Of a stretch of DNA of 64,000 nt, positions 9,086 through 19,500 are shown piece by piece. The notes below the pieces were generated by a model. It was not told the origin of the DNA. It was given only the letters and a program-made list of their open reading frames with translations, and did no database searches. A program made the position numbers and the translations under genes. Within the stretch, counting starts at the first letter, position 1. Every line of letters starts with the position of its first letter. The stretch is taken from contig NZ_VJVZ01000006.1 of NCBI RefSeq assembly GCF_007097145.1, positions 62,001 through 126,000 on the forward strand, given 5' to 3'. Source of the stretch: Flavobacterium zepuense. Lineage in GTDB: Bacteria; Bacteroidota; Bacteroidia; Flavobacteriales; Flavobacteriaceae.

Positions 9086-9475
9086 CTATTCTGTAAACCT
9101 CCAGTATTTAGAATCGCCTTCACGAGCCGATTTTAGTACTAATGTATCTCCAGTAAAGCTCACATCAAAGTTCATGCTGTCATCAGTATACTCTATGGTT
9201 AATACATTGCCTATAAGCTTATATGGAAAGGTTTCATCATTTTCAACATAATAAACACTATCATTTTTTATACTAAAAACGGCATTTTGATATCCTTCAG
9301 TAGTCCATGCTCCAATTAGCTGTTCATGCAGGTTACTTTCGGCTTTTTTGTCAACTTTATAAAATTTTGCACTTGTAGTATCCTTCACATCTGTGGTTGT
9401 TTCTTTATCAATTGTTTCTTTGTTATTGCAGGCCGTTAGTGCAATTAATAACAAGGCGTATACTTTTATTTTCAT
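9086..9475 (-). CDS. predicted small lipoprotein with lipocalin-like domain
   Basis: 129 residues. The signal MKIKVYALLLIALTAC ends in a lipobox (LTAC, Cys16), followed by a polar linker. The mature region (LIGAWTTEGYQNAVFSIKND, then YKLIGNVLTIEY and a closing WRFTE) has the short alternating beta pattern of lipocalin-like stress lipoproteins. No ligand can be assigned. It is transcribed in the same direction as the thiolase upstream, separated by 30 bases, and may be read from the same message. Confidence 0.7.
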   Translation of the reverse strand: MKIKVYALLLIALTACNNKETIDKETTTDVKDTTSAKFYKVDKKAESNLHEQLIGAWTTEGYQNAVFSIKNDSVYYVENDETFPYKLIGNVLTIEYTDDSMNFDVSFTGDTLVLKSAREGDSKYWRFTE

Positions 9476-9505
9476 AGGGTTAAAAATCTAATTATCTAAA
9501 TTTAT

Positions 9506-10783
9506 TTATTTCTCCAGGATCATTGTCATTCCCTGTCCACCCGCAGCACAAACAGATATCAGTCCGCGGCCCGACCCTTTCTCATTCAGCAATTTGGCAA
9601 GCGTGGCAATAACACGGCCTCCGGTAGCGGCAAAAGGGTGTCCTGTAGCAAGGCTGCTGCCATTAATGTTGAGTTTGCTACGATCTAAAATGCCAAGTGC
9701 CGGTACACCAAATGCAGCCGAAAGATCTTTACTTTCCCAAATTTTAAGTAATGCCAAAACCTGTGCAGCAAATGCCTCGTGAATTTCGTAATAGTCAAAA
9801 TCCTGTAATGTTAAGCCAGCCTTTTGCAGCATTTTAGGTGCAGCATATACAGGGGCGAGCAGCAGGTTTTGTTTGGCTTCAACATATTCAATAGCCGCCA
9901 TCTCGGCATGTGTAATGTAAGCAAGGACAGGCAGGTTGTTGGCAGCGGCCCATTCTTCGCTGGCAAGCAGCAGGCATGAGGCACCATCGGTTAATGGTGA
10001 TGAATTACCTGCAGTTAGCGTACCGTTTACCTTATCAAAAGCGGGCTTTAGCTTAGCCAGCTTTTCTAACGACGTATCGCGGCGCATGTTGTTATCTTCG
10101 GTAAGGCCAAGGTAAGGGGTAACCATATCTTTATAAAAGCCCCTATCTGTTGCGGCAGCCATATTTTTATGGCTTAAAAGTGAAAAAGCATCCTGGTCTT
10201 CGCGGCTAATGTTATAAAATTTAGCTGTATACTCGGTATGCCCGCCCATGCTTAACCCGGTGCCGGGTTCAAGGTTCATAGGAGCTTCGGGCGTAAAATC
10301 TTTCAGTTTAATTTTAGAGAATTGCTTAATCCTGTCCCACGCACTTTTACTGCGCCTGGCGCTAAGCAAAATCTTTCTAACATGCTCGTTTAATACCAGC
10401 GGAACATTGCTTGTACTGTCTACACCGCCTGCAATACCGCATTCTATTTGTCCTAAGGCAATCTTATTAGCAATGTACATAGATGCTTCCAAACCTGTAT
10501 TGCACGCCTGCTGAATATCGCACGCCGGAGTTTTAGGATCTAACGATGTGTGCAGTACACACTCACGCATCAGGTTAATTTCCCAACTGTGTTTTATAAC
10601 GGCACCACCGGCCACTTCGCCTAATTGCCTGCCTGCAAGGTTGTATTTATTAATGAGTCCGTTAAGGGCGGCTACCATCATATCCTGGTTGCTTGCCTGT
10701 GCATAATTAGTAAATTGGCGAGCAAAAGGTATGCGGTTGTAGCCTATAATGGCAACGCGGCGTGGAGTAGGTAAAGCGCTCAT
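9506..10783 (-). CDS. acetyl-CoA C-acyltransferase (thiolase)
   Basis: 425 residues of the thiolase family, catalysing thiolytic cleavage of 3-ketoacyl-CoA in fatty-acid beta-oxidation or the reverse condensation. The nucleophile is Cys94 (QQACNTGLEA); the HEAFAAQ and C-terminal CAAGGQGMTMI motifs provide the other His and Cys. Its length and motif spacing resemble the FadI type rather than FadA, but partner FadJ/FadB is not in the window. I used the ATG at 10783 (MSALPTPRR) rather than 10816, since family members start close to the RRVAIIG strand. Confidence 0.88.
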   Translation of the reverse strand: MSALPTPRRVAIIGYNRIPFARQFTNYAQASNQDMMVAALNGLINKYNLAGRQLGEVAGGAVIKHSWEINLMRECVLHTSLDPKTPACDIQQACNTGLEASMYIANKIALGQIECGIAGGVDSTSNVPLVLNEHVRKILLSARRSKSAWDRIKQFSKIKLKDFTPEAPMNLEPGTGLSMGGHTEYTAKFYNISREDQDAFSLLSHKNMAAATDRGFYKDMVTPYLGLTEDNNMRRDTSLEKLAKLKPAFDKVNGTLTAGNSSPLTDGASCLLLASEEWAAANNLPVLAYITHAEMAAIEYVEAKQNLLLAPVYAAPKMLQKAGLTLQDFDYYEIHEAFAAQVLALLKIWESKDLSAAFGVPALGILDRSKLNINGSSLATGHPFAATGGRVIATLAKLLNEKGSGRGLISVCAAGGQGMTMILEK

Positions 10784-10960
10784 AAAAATAGGTTTTTGGT
10801 TACTACTAAGATACACATTTTAAAAACCAAATTCCAAAATTCAAATAATAACCCACAGCTCATAACTCATAATCTGCAAGCGTAAACAAAATATAATCAT
10901 GGCTTAACTCTTATTTTATTATAAGTGCAGAGATTGCAACTTTAAAACACAAACAAAAAG

Positions 10961-11296
10961 ATGATGGGATTATTCAGCAAAAAAGAAAAAAAACTCCTGC
11001 TGGGACTTGGTGAAAAAAACATACGCCTTTACAAAGAGGCGGTTAAGGATATTGAAGAGTTGTATGCCGACATGAAACAGGCTTATGAAGAAATTGATGA
11101 TGTTGCCGAAGATTTTTTAAAATTTACAACCACTGTAGCTTCAAAATTGGATGGCCAGGAGCGTGTAAAAATGGAAAGTTTTGTGAAAAAGCTGGCTAAA
11201 GCCGAGAAATGTGCCCGCGATGCCATGCGCGATGTAAATGATGTGCTGCGCTCTCAAAAGAAAAGGCTTAAAGAAGCCCAGCGCGAGATGATATAA
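10961..11296 (+). CDS. small helical (coiled-coil) protein, unknown function
   Basis: 111 residues, very rich in Lys and Glu, almost entirely predicted helix with heptad-like patterns through KDIEELYADMKQAYEEIDDVAE and on to the C-terminus. There is no signal peptide or membrane segment. I do not recognise the family. Two adjacent start codons (10961 and 10964) are possible. It stands alone, followed by repeats and the candidate RNA at 11419. Codon pattern and length of the open frame support real coding. Confidence 0.65.
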   Translation: MMGLFSKKEKKLLLGLGEKNIRLYKEAVKDIEELYADMKQAYEEIDDVAEDFLKFTTTVASKLDGQERVKMESFVKKLAKAEKCARDAMRDVNDVLRSQKKRLKEAQREMI

Positions 11297-11320
11297 GTTA
11301 TAGGCAATAGTTAATGGGCA

Positions 11321-11387
11321 ATAAGCAATTAGCAACTTGTATCCATATTAATGTGTTTTGCCAAATTACACATTGCCAATTGCTTAT
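11321..11387. repeat. imperfect inverted repeat
   Basis: ATAAGCAATTAGCAA (11321-11335) is nearly the reverse complement of TTGCCAATTGCTTAT (11373-11387), 14 of 15 positions. Nearby text repeats the words GGCAATAG and GGCAATAAG. It belongs to the gene-flanking low-complexity repeats seen elsewhere in the window. The 393-base gap 11297-11689 holds this repeat and the RNA candidate but no convincing gene. Confidence 0.6.
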
Positions 11388-11418
11388 CCAGGAAATCGCC
11401 AATGGATACATTTATATA

Positions 11419-11520
11419 GGCACGTTCGTGCCGGGTTACTATTCCGTCCTGGAATATTGTGTATTGTTCTCTCAATACCTGTACAACAGCTCCTGCAATT
11501 GCAGGGGCTGTTTTGTTTTT
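11419..11520 (+). ncRNA. candidate small structured RNA ending in an intrinsic terminator
   Basis: Four hairpins follow each other in 100 bases: GGCAC/GTGCC (11419-11432), TATTCC/GGAATA (11440-11456), GTATTG/CAATAC (11461-11478), and AACAGCTCCTGC/GCAGGGGCTGTT (11485-11512) followed by TTGTTTTT. The last is a good rho-independent terminator. It lies 190 bases after the helical-protein gene, too far for a simple terminator of that gene. I do not recognise it as SRP RNA, 6S RNA or tmRNA. Status as an RNA gene is inference from structure. Confidence 0.45.
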
Positions 11521-11689
11521 AATAGCTTAAATGTTAAATTTATTAACATTTTATTTTCATCCGCATACTAAAACCTTTATATAAACCGTTGTAATATTTA
11601 TTGTTAAATATGAGAGGATATAAACAGGATGGTTTATATCTGGCACACTTTGTGTTAAAGTAGTGCTAATGATGATGTAAAGGATATTA

Positions 11690-12466
11690 ATGAGGAACAC
11701 GATTATTGCAATGCTGTCTGCGCTTTGCGTAGTTTCGGCCGCCGCCCAGGAAAAAATTATTATTGGTAACGATACCCTTGTAAACCAATCACGAGCTACC
11801 CCAAAAAGCGCCGTTTATAGACAGCTTGTAGTACCCACGGTGCTTGTAGGCTATGGCGTTATTGGCCTTGCCAGTGGAGAGATTAAAAGTATAAACAGGC
11901 AAATTCGTACTGAGGTTAACGAGCATGCAAGCGGAGGTACATCTATAGATGATTATACCCGTTATGCACCTGTGCTCTCTGTATATGCTTTAAATGCAAT
12001 GGGTATTAAGGGTAAGAACAACTTTAGGGACCGAACCATTATTATGTTAACATCTAATATGATAATGTGCGGTACTGTCATGGGGCTAAAATCGTTGGCT
12101 AAGGTTGAGCGTCCTGATGGTAGCACTAACAATTCATTTCCATCCGGGCATACTGCTACCGCTTTTGCCGGAGCCGAATTTTTATACCAGGAGTATAAAG
12201 ATGTTTCGGTTTGGTATGGTGTTTCGGGCTATGTAGTGGCCACCGCTACCGGGCTAATGCGTATTTATAACGACAGGCACTGGTTTACCGATGTGGCTGT
12301 AGGGGCAGGTATAGGTATACTGAGTACCAAGGTGGCCTACTGGATCTATCCTTTTATCCAAAGGCAGTTATTTGGCGAAAGCAATAAAGAACGTAAAGTA
12401 TCTGCCATGGCGCTGCCATTTTACAACGGTCAGCAGGTAGGGTTAAACCTTGCAATAAAGTTTTAA
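11690..12466 (+). CDS. PAP2-family phosphatase, signal peptide, copy 2
   Basis: 258 residues, clearly paralogous to the PAP2 protein at 3825: both share GIKGKNNFRDRTI/GVKGKNNFKDRTV, the K-x6-RPDGS region, NNSFPSGHTATAFAGAEF, and the IYNDRHW..D motif, with a similar C-terminal PFYNGQQVG. A signal peptide precedes residue 20 (VSAAAQ). All catalytic residues are kept, so both copies should be active. This copy is monocistronic with a strong terminator behind it, unlike copy 1, which sits in the LtaS-like operon. The pair probably arose by duplication. Confidence 0.87.
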   Translation: MRNTIIAMLSALCVVSAAAQEKIIIGNDTLVNQSRATPKSAVYRQLVVPTVLVGYGVIGLASGEIKSINRQIRTEVNEHASGGTSIDDYTRYAPVLSVYALNAMGIKGKNNFRDRTIIMLTSNMIMCGTVMGLKSLAKVERPDGSTNNSFPSGHTATAFAGAEFLYQEYKDVSVWYGVSGYVVATATGLMRIYNDRHWFTDVAVGAGIGILSTKVAYWIYPFIQRQLFGESNKERKVSAMALPFYNGQQVGLNLAIKF

Positions 12467-12487
12467 ATTACAATATACACATAATGC

Positions 12488-12514
12488 ACAAGCCCCCGCA
12501 TTGCGGGGGCTTGT
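12488..12514. terminator. bidirectional intrinsic terminator between convergent genes
   Basis: ACAAGCCCCCGC (12488-12499), loop ATT, GCGGGGGCTTGT (12503-12514): a perfect 12-bp stem lying between the PAP2 gene (+) and the SprB-repeat gene (-). It can serve both, though the flanking T-runs are modest. Confidence 0.8.
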
Positions 12515-12538
12515 TAGTTTAAGTGATTCAAAGAGTGC

Positions 12539-15500
12539 TTAGTCCTGTCGGTTAATGTATACCCATCCGGTTTTACTACCGCCGTTGGTGTCAATCACAT
12601 AGTAGTAGGTTCCGGTAGGGAGCTCTTCATCGTTATCAGTTTGTCCGTACCATTCGTTTTTATAAGCATTCCTGCTGTATACTTCTTTACCATGCCTGTT
12701 AAAGATACTTAATTTTGAGGCATTTAAGCCGCTAATATCAAAATTATCGTTCATACCATCGCTGTTAGGCGAAATACCTTTCGGAATATCACAAAAAGCA
12801 TTTTCTACAGTGAAGGCAATTGTTCCATCACAGCCACCCGGTGTGGTAACCGTAGCTGTAAATTGTAGTGGATAATCTTCCCGGTCAATGTTATTGTCAG
12901 CCACATATTGCGATACGTTAAATGTGCGGTCATCTCCCACTTCATTTCCGTTTGCATCAGTCCAGTTAATGGTTACATCTTCAATATCAAAATCATTGTT
13001 TGCCAACATTACCTCAAGCATATAGCCGGAATCCCCAACCATTGATTTACAACCTTCGGTACTTGTAAGCAATACCTCGCCGGTTGCCTGTATAATAGTA
13101 GCCATTACAGGGGTAGATGTACAGCCGCCTTCATTTCTAACAATTACGTTATATGTTCCGGGCTGTAGGCCTGAAAAACTATTGGCTGTTTGGTAATTTA
13201 TACCGTCTATACTAAAAGAATACCCTGTATTACCTGCCGATCCTCCCACCACAATCGTTCCACCAGCCATTGTACAAGTAGGTTGTATTGTGCTTACTAC
13301 TGGTGCCGCAGGAATACCAGGAGCAGGAACAAGTACTATGGAAGGAGTTACCGATGTACAGCCATTGCTACTTACTGTTACTGTGTAGCTATTAGGTGTA
13401 AGGCTTGTAAATACCGGACTGGTTTGGTAGGTAAGCCCTCCATCAATACTATAGCTATATGAGCTGCCAAGCGGGGCAGTAATTTCTATCGTCCCGAAAT
13501 TGTTAAAGCAATTGGGTTGTGCTACCACAGTTGCAGCTACGGCAGGAACGGGAGAGTTACTTATTGTTATTGGTGCCGTAACCGATGTACAGCCACCCTG
13601 GCCCATAACAGTTACCTGATAGGTGCCGCCGGCAAGGTTTGTAAATGTGGTACCTGCCTGGTAGTTAATACCATCTATACTATACGTATACTCAGCACCA
13701 AGTGGAGCTGTTACAACAATACTTCCGCCTGTAGTACAGTCGGGTTGCGTAAAATTAAAAGTGGCTACAGCCGGTGTTACAGGGGCTGCTATAACTATTG
13801 GGGCCGACTCTGAGGTACATCCCTCTGTGCTTAACACAGTTACTGTATAACTTCCTACAGCTACGTTATTAAAGATAGTACCACTTTGATACGTAGTTCC
13901 GCCATCTATACTATAGGTTAGCCCTGTGCCTGTAGGCGATGCAATAATTATACTTCCTGTAACGATACCATTACACACAGGCTGGGTTGCATTAGCAATG
14001 GCTACAGCAGGTGCATCGGGTATTGGATTTAAGGTAATAATGCCCGTTTGTGCTGTACAGCCATCGGCATTCATTACTATAATAGTATAGGTACCGGGGT
14101 CAAGATTGGCAAATAATAAACCGGCTTGAAATGTTGTACCATCAATACTATATGTTAATCCAACTTCAGGTGTTGCAGTTAACGTAATGCTACCTTTTGC
14201 TACACAGGTAGGATGTGCAACTGTATAGGCTGGAACAGCAGGCGCCACCGGAATGGCGTTAATAGTAACCGGCAAAGTTTCAGAAAAACATCCCGCTATG
14301 TTTTGCACAGTTACTGTGTAATTACCTTCGGAAAGATTTGTAAAAGTTGGGTTAGCTTGGAAGGTTGTTCCGTCTATACTGTAAGTAAAACCGTTACCTA
14401 TTGGCGATGTAACTACAATTTTAGCTATAGAGCTTGTACAGGTAGGCTGGGTAACATCTATAGATGCGATAGCAGGTGCTACAGGTATAGCGTTTATGGT
14501 TACAGGTGCCGATTGAGAAGTGCATCCGCCCGCATTCTGAACCGTTAGTGTATATTGTCCGGCAGCAAGATTAGCGAATGTGGTTTCGGTCTGAAAATCC
14601 GTTCCGTTTATACTATAAGTAATTCCTGTACCTGTAGGCGAAGAAACGTTTATTGTTCCTGATGTTACAGTACAAGTAGGTTGTGTAACCGTTGTTACAG
14701 CTACAGCAGGTGCTAAAGGAGCGGCATTGATTGTTACAGGTAGTGATTGTGATGTACAACCTGCTACACCCTGAATAATAACAGTATAGTTACCCTGGGA
14801 TAAGTTAGCAAAGGTAGTCCCGCTCTGGAAGGTAGTTCCATCTATGCTATATGTTAATCCTGTACCTATTGGTGCAGTTATAATGATGCTTCCTGTTGGC
14901 GTATCGCAATCAGGTTGGGTAACAGTAGTAGTTGCTATAACCGGTTGTACCGGTGCAGCGTTTATGGTTACAGGTAAAGTCTGAGAAGTACATCCTCCCG
15001 TTCCCTGGACCGTAACAGTATATTGACCCGGAGCAAGGTTGGCAAATGTTGTTCCGTTCTGAAAGTTAGTACCATCAATACTATACGTTAAACCTGTTCC
15101 TGTTGGGGCGTTAACGGTAATGGTTCCTGTAGGTGTATCGCAATCAGGTTGGGTAACCATTGTTGTAGCTGCCGCAGGGGGCGTTGGCACTTCATTAATA
15201 GTTACCGTTGCTGATACGGACAGGCATCCTAAAGCTGTTGATACCGTTACGGTATACGTACCTGGTGCCAGGTTGCTAAAGGTGGTACTACTTTGAAAGT
15301 TAACACCGTCTATGCTGTAGGTTAATCCTAAATTTATAGGTGAGTTTATAATGATACTGCCTGTGGTAACGCCGTTACAATCGGGTTGGTTTACAGTGAT
15401 GTTCGCTACGGCAGGTAATGGTGGAACAGCATTTATAGTAAACGGCATTGCTGTAGTACAACCTGCCGATGTTTTTACCGTAAGCAAATAGCTGCCAGGC

Positions 15501-16297
15501 GTTAAATTACTAAACAGCGCAAGCGACTGAAAATCGGTGCCGTTGATGCTGTAGGTTAAGTTATCGCCCACGAGCGGCATTATGATAAGGCTACCCGTTG
15601 GTGTTAAGCACGTAGGCTGTGTTGGCAACATTACCACTACCGGTAATGATGATACTGTTAGCTGTGTAGCATTGCTTATTAATAGACAGGTACCCGAAGT
15701 TGCCTGGCAATAAAACTGTGCTCCGTTATATGCCGCAGGTGTATCGGTTAAAGTTAGAGTGGTAGTGTTTGTACCCGAAAAAATTGCATCATCGGATATT
15801 GATACCCATGTGCCAAGTGCAGTAAGCATTTTCCATTGATAGGTAAACCCTGTACCACCGTTAATTGTAGCTGTGTATTGAGCATCGGCGCCTTCGCAAA
15901 TTGCCTGGCTTAACGGCTGGGCCGAAAAGCTACTGCCGGGAAGGGTAGGGCAAGCCGATTCGAATACTGTAAATGGTGTAAGGGTAGTGGCCGTACAGTT
16001 GCTCATAACTACACTTATAATTCCTGATGTTGCATCTTGTGGTACAACGGCTTTTATCTGCGTGTCAGATATCACAGTAAAACCCGATGAGGTTATTCCG
16101 TTAAATAAAATGGCGCTTACTCCACTGCCATTTTGAAACCCGATACCGCTTATTGTTACCACGGTGCTTGCCGGGCCTGATGCCGGTGCAAATGTAGCAA
16201 TGCCTGTAGTAGCACATGGCTGTGCATAACTAAGGCAGTTAATTAGTAATACGAACAAAAGTGCGGTAATTTTTTTAGTAGTAATTTTTCTTTCCAT
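12539..16297 (-). CDS. T9SS cargo with IPT/TIG domain, Ig-like domain and 11 SprB-type repeats, CHU_C-type C-terminal domain
   Basis: 1252 residues. A signal peptide (about 1-25, ending SYAQ) is followed by an IPT/TIG domain (TVVTISGIGFQNGSG), an Ig-like domain (SQAICEGADAQYTATINGG), then eleven tandem repeats of about 75 residues, each with TQPxC, (L/Y)TYSIDG, F.NL.PG.YTVTV and GCTS motifs, the SprB repeat pattern. The end (KGISPNSDGMNDNFDI, SIFNRHGKEVY, GTYYYVID) is the gliding-motility-associated C-terminal domain, used for type IX secretion and surface attachment (type-B signal). The likely role is as a surface adhesin. It is read separately from the 16506 gene, with a terminator between them. 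The cysteine pairs per repeat suggest disulfides. Confidence 0.9.
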   Translation of the reverse strand: MERKITTKKITALLFVLLINCLSYAQPCATTGIATFAPASGPASTVVTISGIGFQNGSGVSAILFNGITSSGFTVISDTQIKAVVPQDATSGIISVVMSNCTATTLTPFTVFESACPTLPGSSFSAQPLSQAICEGADAQYTATINGGTGFTYQWKMLTALGTWVSISDDAIFSGTNTTTLTLTDTPAAYNGAQFYCQATSGTCLLISNATQLTVSSLPVVVMLPTQPTCLTPTGSLIIMPLVGDNLTYSINGTDFQSLALFSNLTPGSYLLTVKTSAGCTTAMPFTINAVPPLPAVANITVNQPDCNGVTTGSIIINSPINLGLTYSIDGVNFQSSTTFSNLAPGTYTVTVSTALGCLSVSATVTINEVPTPPAAATTMVTQPDCDTPTGTITVNAPTGTGLTYSIDGTNFQNGTTFANLAPGQYTVTVQGTGGCTSQTLPVTINAAPVQPVIATTTVTQPDCDTPTGSIIITAPIGTGLTYSIDGTTFQSGTTFANLSQGNYTVIIQGVAGCTSQSLPVTINAAPLAPAVAVTTVTQPTCTVTSGTINVSSPTGTGITYSINGTDFQTETTFANLAAGQYTLTVQNAGGCTSQSAPVTINAIPVAPAIASIDVTQPTCTSSIAKIVVTSPIGNGFTYSIDGTTFQANPTFTNLSEGNYTVTVQNIAGCFSETLPVTINAIPVAPAVPAYTVAHPTCVAKGSITLTATPEVGLTYSIDGTTFQAGLLFANLDPGTYTIIVMNADGCTAQTGIITLNPIPDAPAVAIANATQPVCNGIVTGSIIIASPTGTGLTYSIDGGTTYQSGTIFNNVAVGSYTVTVLSTEGCTSESAPIVIAAPVTPAVATFNFTQPDCTTGGSIVVTAPLGAEYTYSIDGINYQAGTTFTNLAGGTYQVTVMGQGGCTSVTAPITISNSPVPAVAATVVAQPNCFNNFGTIEITAPLGSSYSYSIDGGLTYQTSPVFTSLTPNSYTVTVSSNGCTSVTPSIVLVPAPGIPAAPVVSTIQPTCTMAGGTIVVGGSAGNTGYSFSIDGINYQTANSFSGLQPGTYNVIVRNEGGCTSTPVMATIIQATGEVLLTSTEGCKSMVGDSGYMLEVMLANNDFDIEDVTINWTDANGNEVGDDRTFNVSQYVADNNIDREDYPLQFTATVTTPGGCDGTIAFTVENAFCDIPKGISPNSDGMNDNFDISGLNASKLSIFNRHGKEVYSRNAYKNEWYGQTDNDEELPTGTYYYVIDTNGGSKTGWVYINRQD

Positions 16298-16318
16298 ATA
16301 GCTCGGTGATATTTACCA

Positions 16319-16326
16319 CAAAAGTA
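16319..16326 (-). promoter_or_regulatory. -7 promoter box of the SprB-repeat gene
   Basis: On the minus strand TACTTTTG matches TAnnTTTG, 22 bases before the ATG at 16297, giving a short leader. No clear -33 TTG was found at the expected distance. Confidence 0.4.
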
Positions 16327-16448
16327 TGCGTACCTAATAAAAAGGTATAGCGGCGTTAAGGGTGTTTTATTAAAAGATTAACCCGCCGTTATGACTTTGA
16401 GTAGTAAATTCACAATTAAAAGCCAAAGAAATAGTAATTTATCAGTAT

Positions 16449-16482
16449 TAAAAAAAAGCCGGCCCCGCATTGCGGGGCCGGC
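16449..16482 (-). terminator. intrinsic terminator of the 2064-residue adhesin gene
   Basis: On the minus strand the 11-bp stem GCCGGCCCCGC/GCGGGGCCGGC (16458-16482) with loop AAT is followed by a run of nine T (16457-16449). It lies 24 bases past the stop at 16506 and separates this gene from the next one in the same direction. Confidence 0.9.
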
Positions 16483-16505
16483 CTGTAATAAAACAAGATT
16501 ACTTT

Positions 16506-19500
16506 TTAGTTATCCTGCCTGTTTATGTATATCCATCCGGTTATGCTTTCGCCGGTGCGTTCTATAACATAATAATAAGTACCTGTAGGTAGTTCGTCGC
16601 CACCATTAGTTTGGCCATACCACTCAGATGCGTAGTTAGATTTAACGTAAACCTCTTTACCGTAACGGTTAAAGATGCTTAGTTTATTAACGCCAAGCGA
16701 AGTCAGGTCGAAACTATCGTTTTTACCGTCGTTGTTAGGCGATATACCTTTCTGTATGGTACATGCAATACTTTTTACTTCAAATGGTACAGCGCTATTA
16801 CAACCTCCGTTGTTAACTGTTAACACAAATGTAACAGGAAATGTTTCGGTAGCTGTAGTAGCATTGATGTATTGCGTTGCATTAAATTCAGGGCTGTCTG
16901 TGCCTACAGGAGTACCTTCTAAGGTAGTCCATTGGTACGTTACAGCACTATCATCAAACGTTTCATCATCAAATAGAACAGATAGGATGTAGCTATTATC
17001 AACACAGTTACCTTCTATAGTGTAGGCAAATTCGCTACCTATTGTAAATACATCTGTAAATGTTCCGCCTGTATTACATGTAGAAGCATCTTCTGCAACA
17101 GTGTACGTAACGGTATAAATACCTGCGGCACTTTGTGCAATGTTAACCTCGCCGGTTGTAGGGTTAATTACAAGGCCGTTAGTGGCTGTAAACGTACCTC
17201 CATTGGTAAAGTTTGCTGCGAAAGAAGGTACAGGATTTGCACTTCCAAAACAATATAATTCGTTATAAGCAAACTCTGTAACCGGAACAGTTGCCGCAGA
17301 AATAGCAATTGTTGCCGTATTACCAGCTGCTGCAATACAGTTAACAATATCTGCATTAAACGTGTAGGTAACAGTATAATTGCCCGGTGCGCTGGTTGCC
17401 ATGTTAATTTCGCCCGTTGCAGCATTAATATCAAGGCCTGCATTATCACTTGTAAATGTGCCGCCTGTTGTAAAACCAGTACCTAAAGCCGGCAGCTGAT
17501 TTGCAGATAAAGCACATGCATTAGTATAACTAAATGCTGTTACCGGGGTTGCAACCGGGGTAATGGTAATAGGGCTGCTGGATGCATTGCCTACATTACA
17601 CGTTGCAGTATCTGCATTAATAGTATAAGTAACCGTGTAAGTGTTTGGTGTACTTAAAGCAAGATCTATTGTGCCTGTAGACGGATCTATAACCAGTCCA
17701 GAAGGTGTAGCAGTATACGTACCGCCAGATGTGTAACCTGTTGCAGGTACCGGAGTAGGGTTAACGTCTGCGGCACAAATTGTAGACGGAAGCGTAAACG
17801 CAGTAACCGGTGTAATGGTAGGGTTAACAGTAACTGTAACCGCTGTCCTGTCACTCTCGCAACCTAAAGCCGTTTGCTGGCTCACATAGTAAACCGTTGT
17901 CCCTGTAGCCGTAGTTACCGGAGTAGGAGCACCTGCAAGCGCAGTACCGCCATTAGCAACAGTATACCAGTTTAATGTATTGCCTGTATCTGCGGTCGCA
18001 GTAAGTGGTGTTGCAACTGCATCCTGACAGTAATCAACATCTACAGCAACCGGTGCAGTTGGTAAAGCGTTAACCGTAACAACAATTGGCTGTCTTGGGC
18101 TTTCGCAGTTAACCTGTGTCTGGCTTACATAGAAGGTATATATGCCCGCAACAGATGTATCCGGTGTTGGCGTGTAGCCAAGCGGAGCACCACCTGTAGC
18201 AGCGGTATACCAGTTAATAGTATTACCCGGAAGTATAGTTGCTGTAAGCGGTGCTGCTGCATCGCCTTCACAATACGTAATATCCTGTACAACCGGAGTT
18301 GCTATGCCACCACCGTTGTAATGTATGGTTATATCGGCGCTACAAAACTCGGTAGTCCAGGTATAGTTATAATCCCCTGTAACTGTAAATCCTGAAATTG
18401 TTGTTGTATTGTTTGTAGGATCGGCAAATGTAGTAACCGAAGGGTTAGCAGAATCTGCAGACCATTCGCCACCACCAGAAGCCTCAACTTCTGCAATGTT
18501 ATCATCACAGTCAACATCTTCCTGAAACGCAATAACTCCATTGTTAGCTACAAAGCTAATCGCATCTAAGAAGTTACCCACTGTTGGGTTACCGTTACCG
18601 CTTGTTACTGCTTGGAAAATAAACCTTGTTACAGGCTGATCTGCAGGAACAGTATAAGTACCGGTATTAAACGTCCATGCACTGTTTGTAGATGACACAG
18701 GGTCGCCCACGTTTACAAACGGACCTGCAGGAGGGCCTGCTTTTAGCTGAACAACATCGGTAGCAGGCTGGCTTGTAATTGTACGTGCACGGTGTGCAAA
18801 GCTGTAAGTAAATACAGTTCCTTCGGCAGGTGTATTATAATCCTGGTAAACACCAGATACCTGGTTGGCGTTAAGTTCTATAAATTGCGCACCTTCGTAA
18901 GCCGGGATATTTTCAAAGTTAGGATCCGGCCATACCTCGATCATGTGGTCTGTTGCCGTTGTTCTCCAACCCGGAATAGTGTAATCGCTGATAAGCGGAG
19001 GGTAAGGCCCGGAAATGTCCGGTAATTCAAATCCGGCATTAACTGTAACTATCTGGCACTGGTTAGGGTTAGGGCCACCGTTTAACTGTGGTGTGTTAAC
19101 ACATAAGTTGAACCCTGTAGTTAAGCTTGGTGAAGCCTGTGCAATTGTAACCCTTACCGTGTAAACGTTACCCGGAATTAAACCTGTAGCATTTACCACG
19201 TTGTTTAAGCTGCAATAAATTGGGTCGCCAAGTTCAGTACAAACCGTACCATCATAAATAGAAAGTACTATTGGCTGTGCAGTACCTGTAAAGTTAGATA
19301 AAGCAATGCTGTGGTATTGCTCTGTAGCAGTAAACTGGTACCAAACATCGGCGCCATTTACTGTGTTTGCACATAGTGTTCCTGATGTAGATGACGTAGC
19401 ACCTGTAAATAGAACCTGTGTTGTAACAGCACAAGCATCGGTAGGGTTTACGGTTAAGGTTGTAGCACCTGTACATTCGTTATTACCAATAGCCGTAGTA

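Noticed and set aside
11314..11571. 85-codon plus-strand frame after the helical-protein gene
   Set aside because: It overlaps the inverted repeat and the hairpin series including a terminator; amino acid pattern is not protein-like.
13190..14548. Plus-strand frames rich in Cys, Tyr and Arg across the SprB-repeat gene
   Set aside because: They are antisense shadows of tandem repeats; periodic composition is inherited from the repeats.
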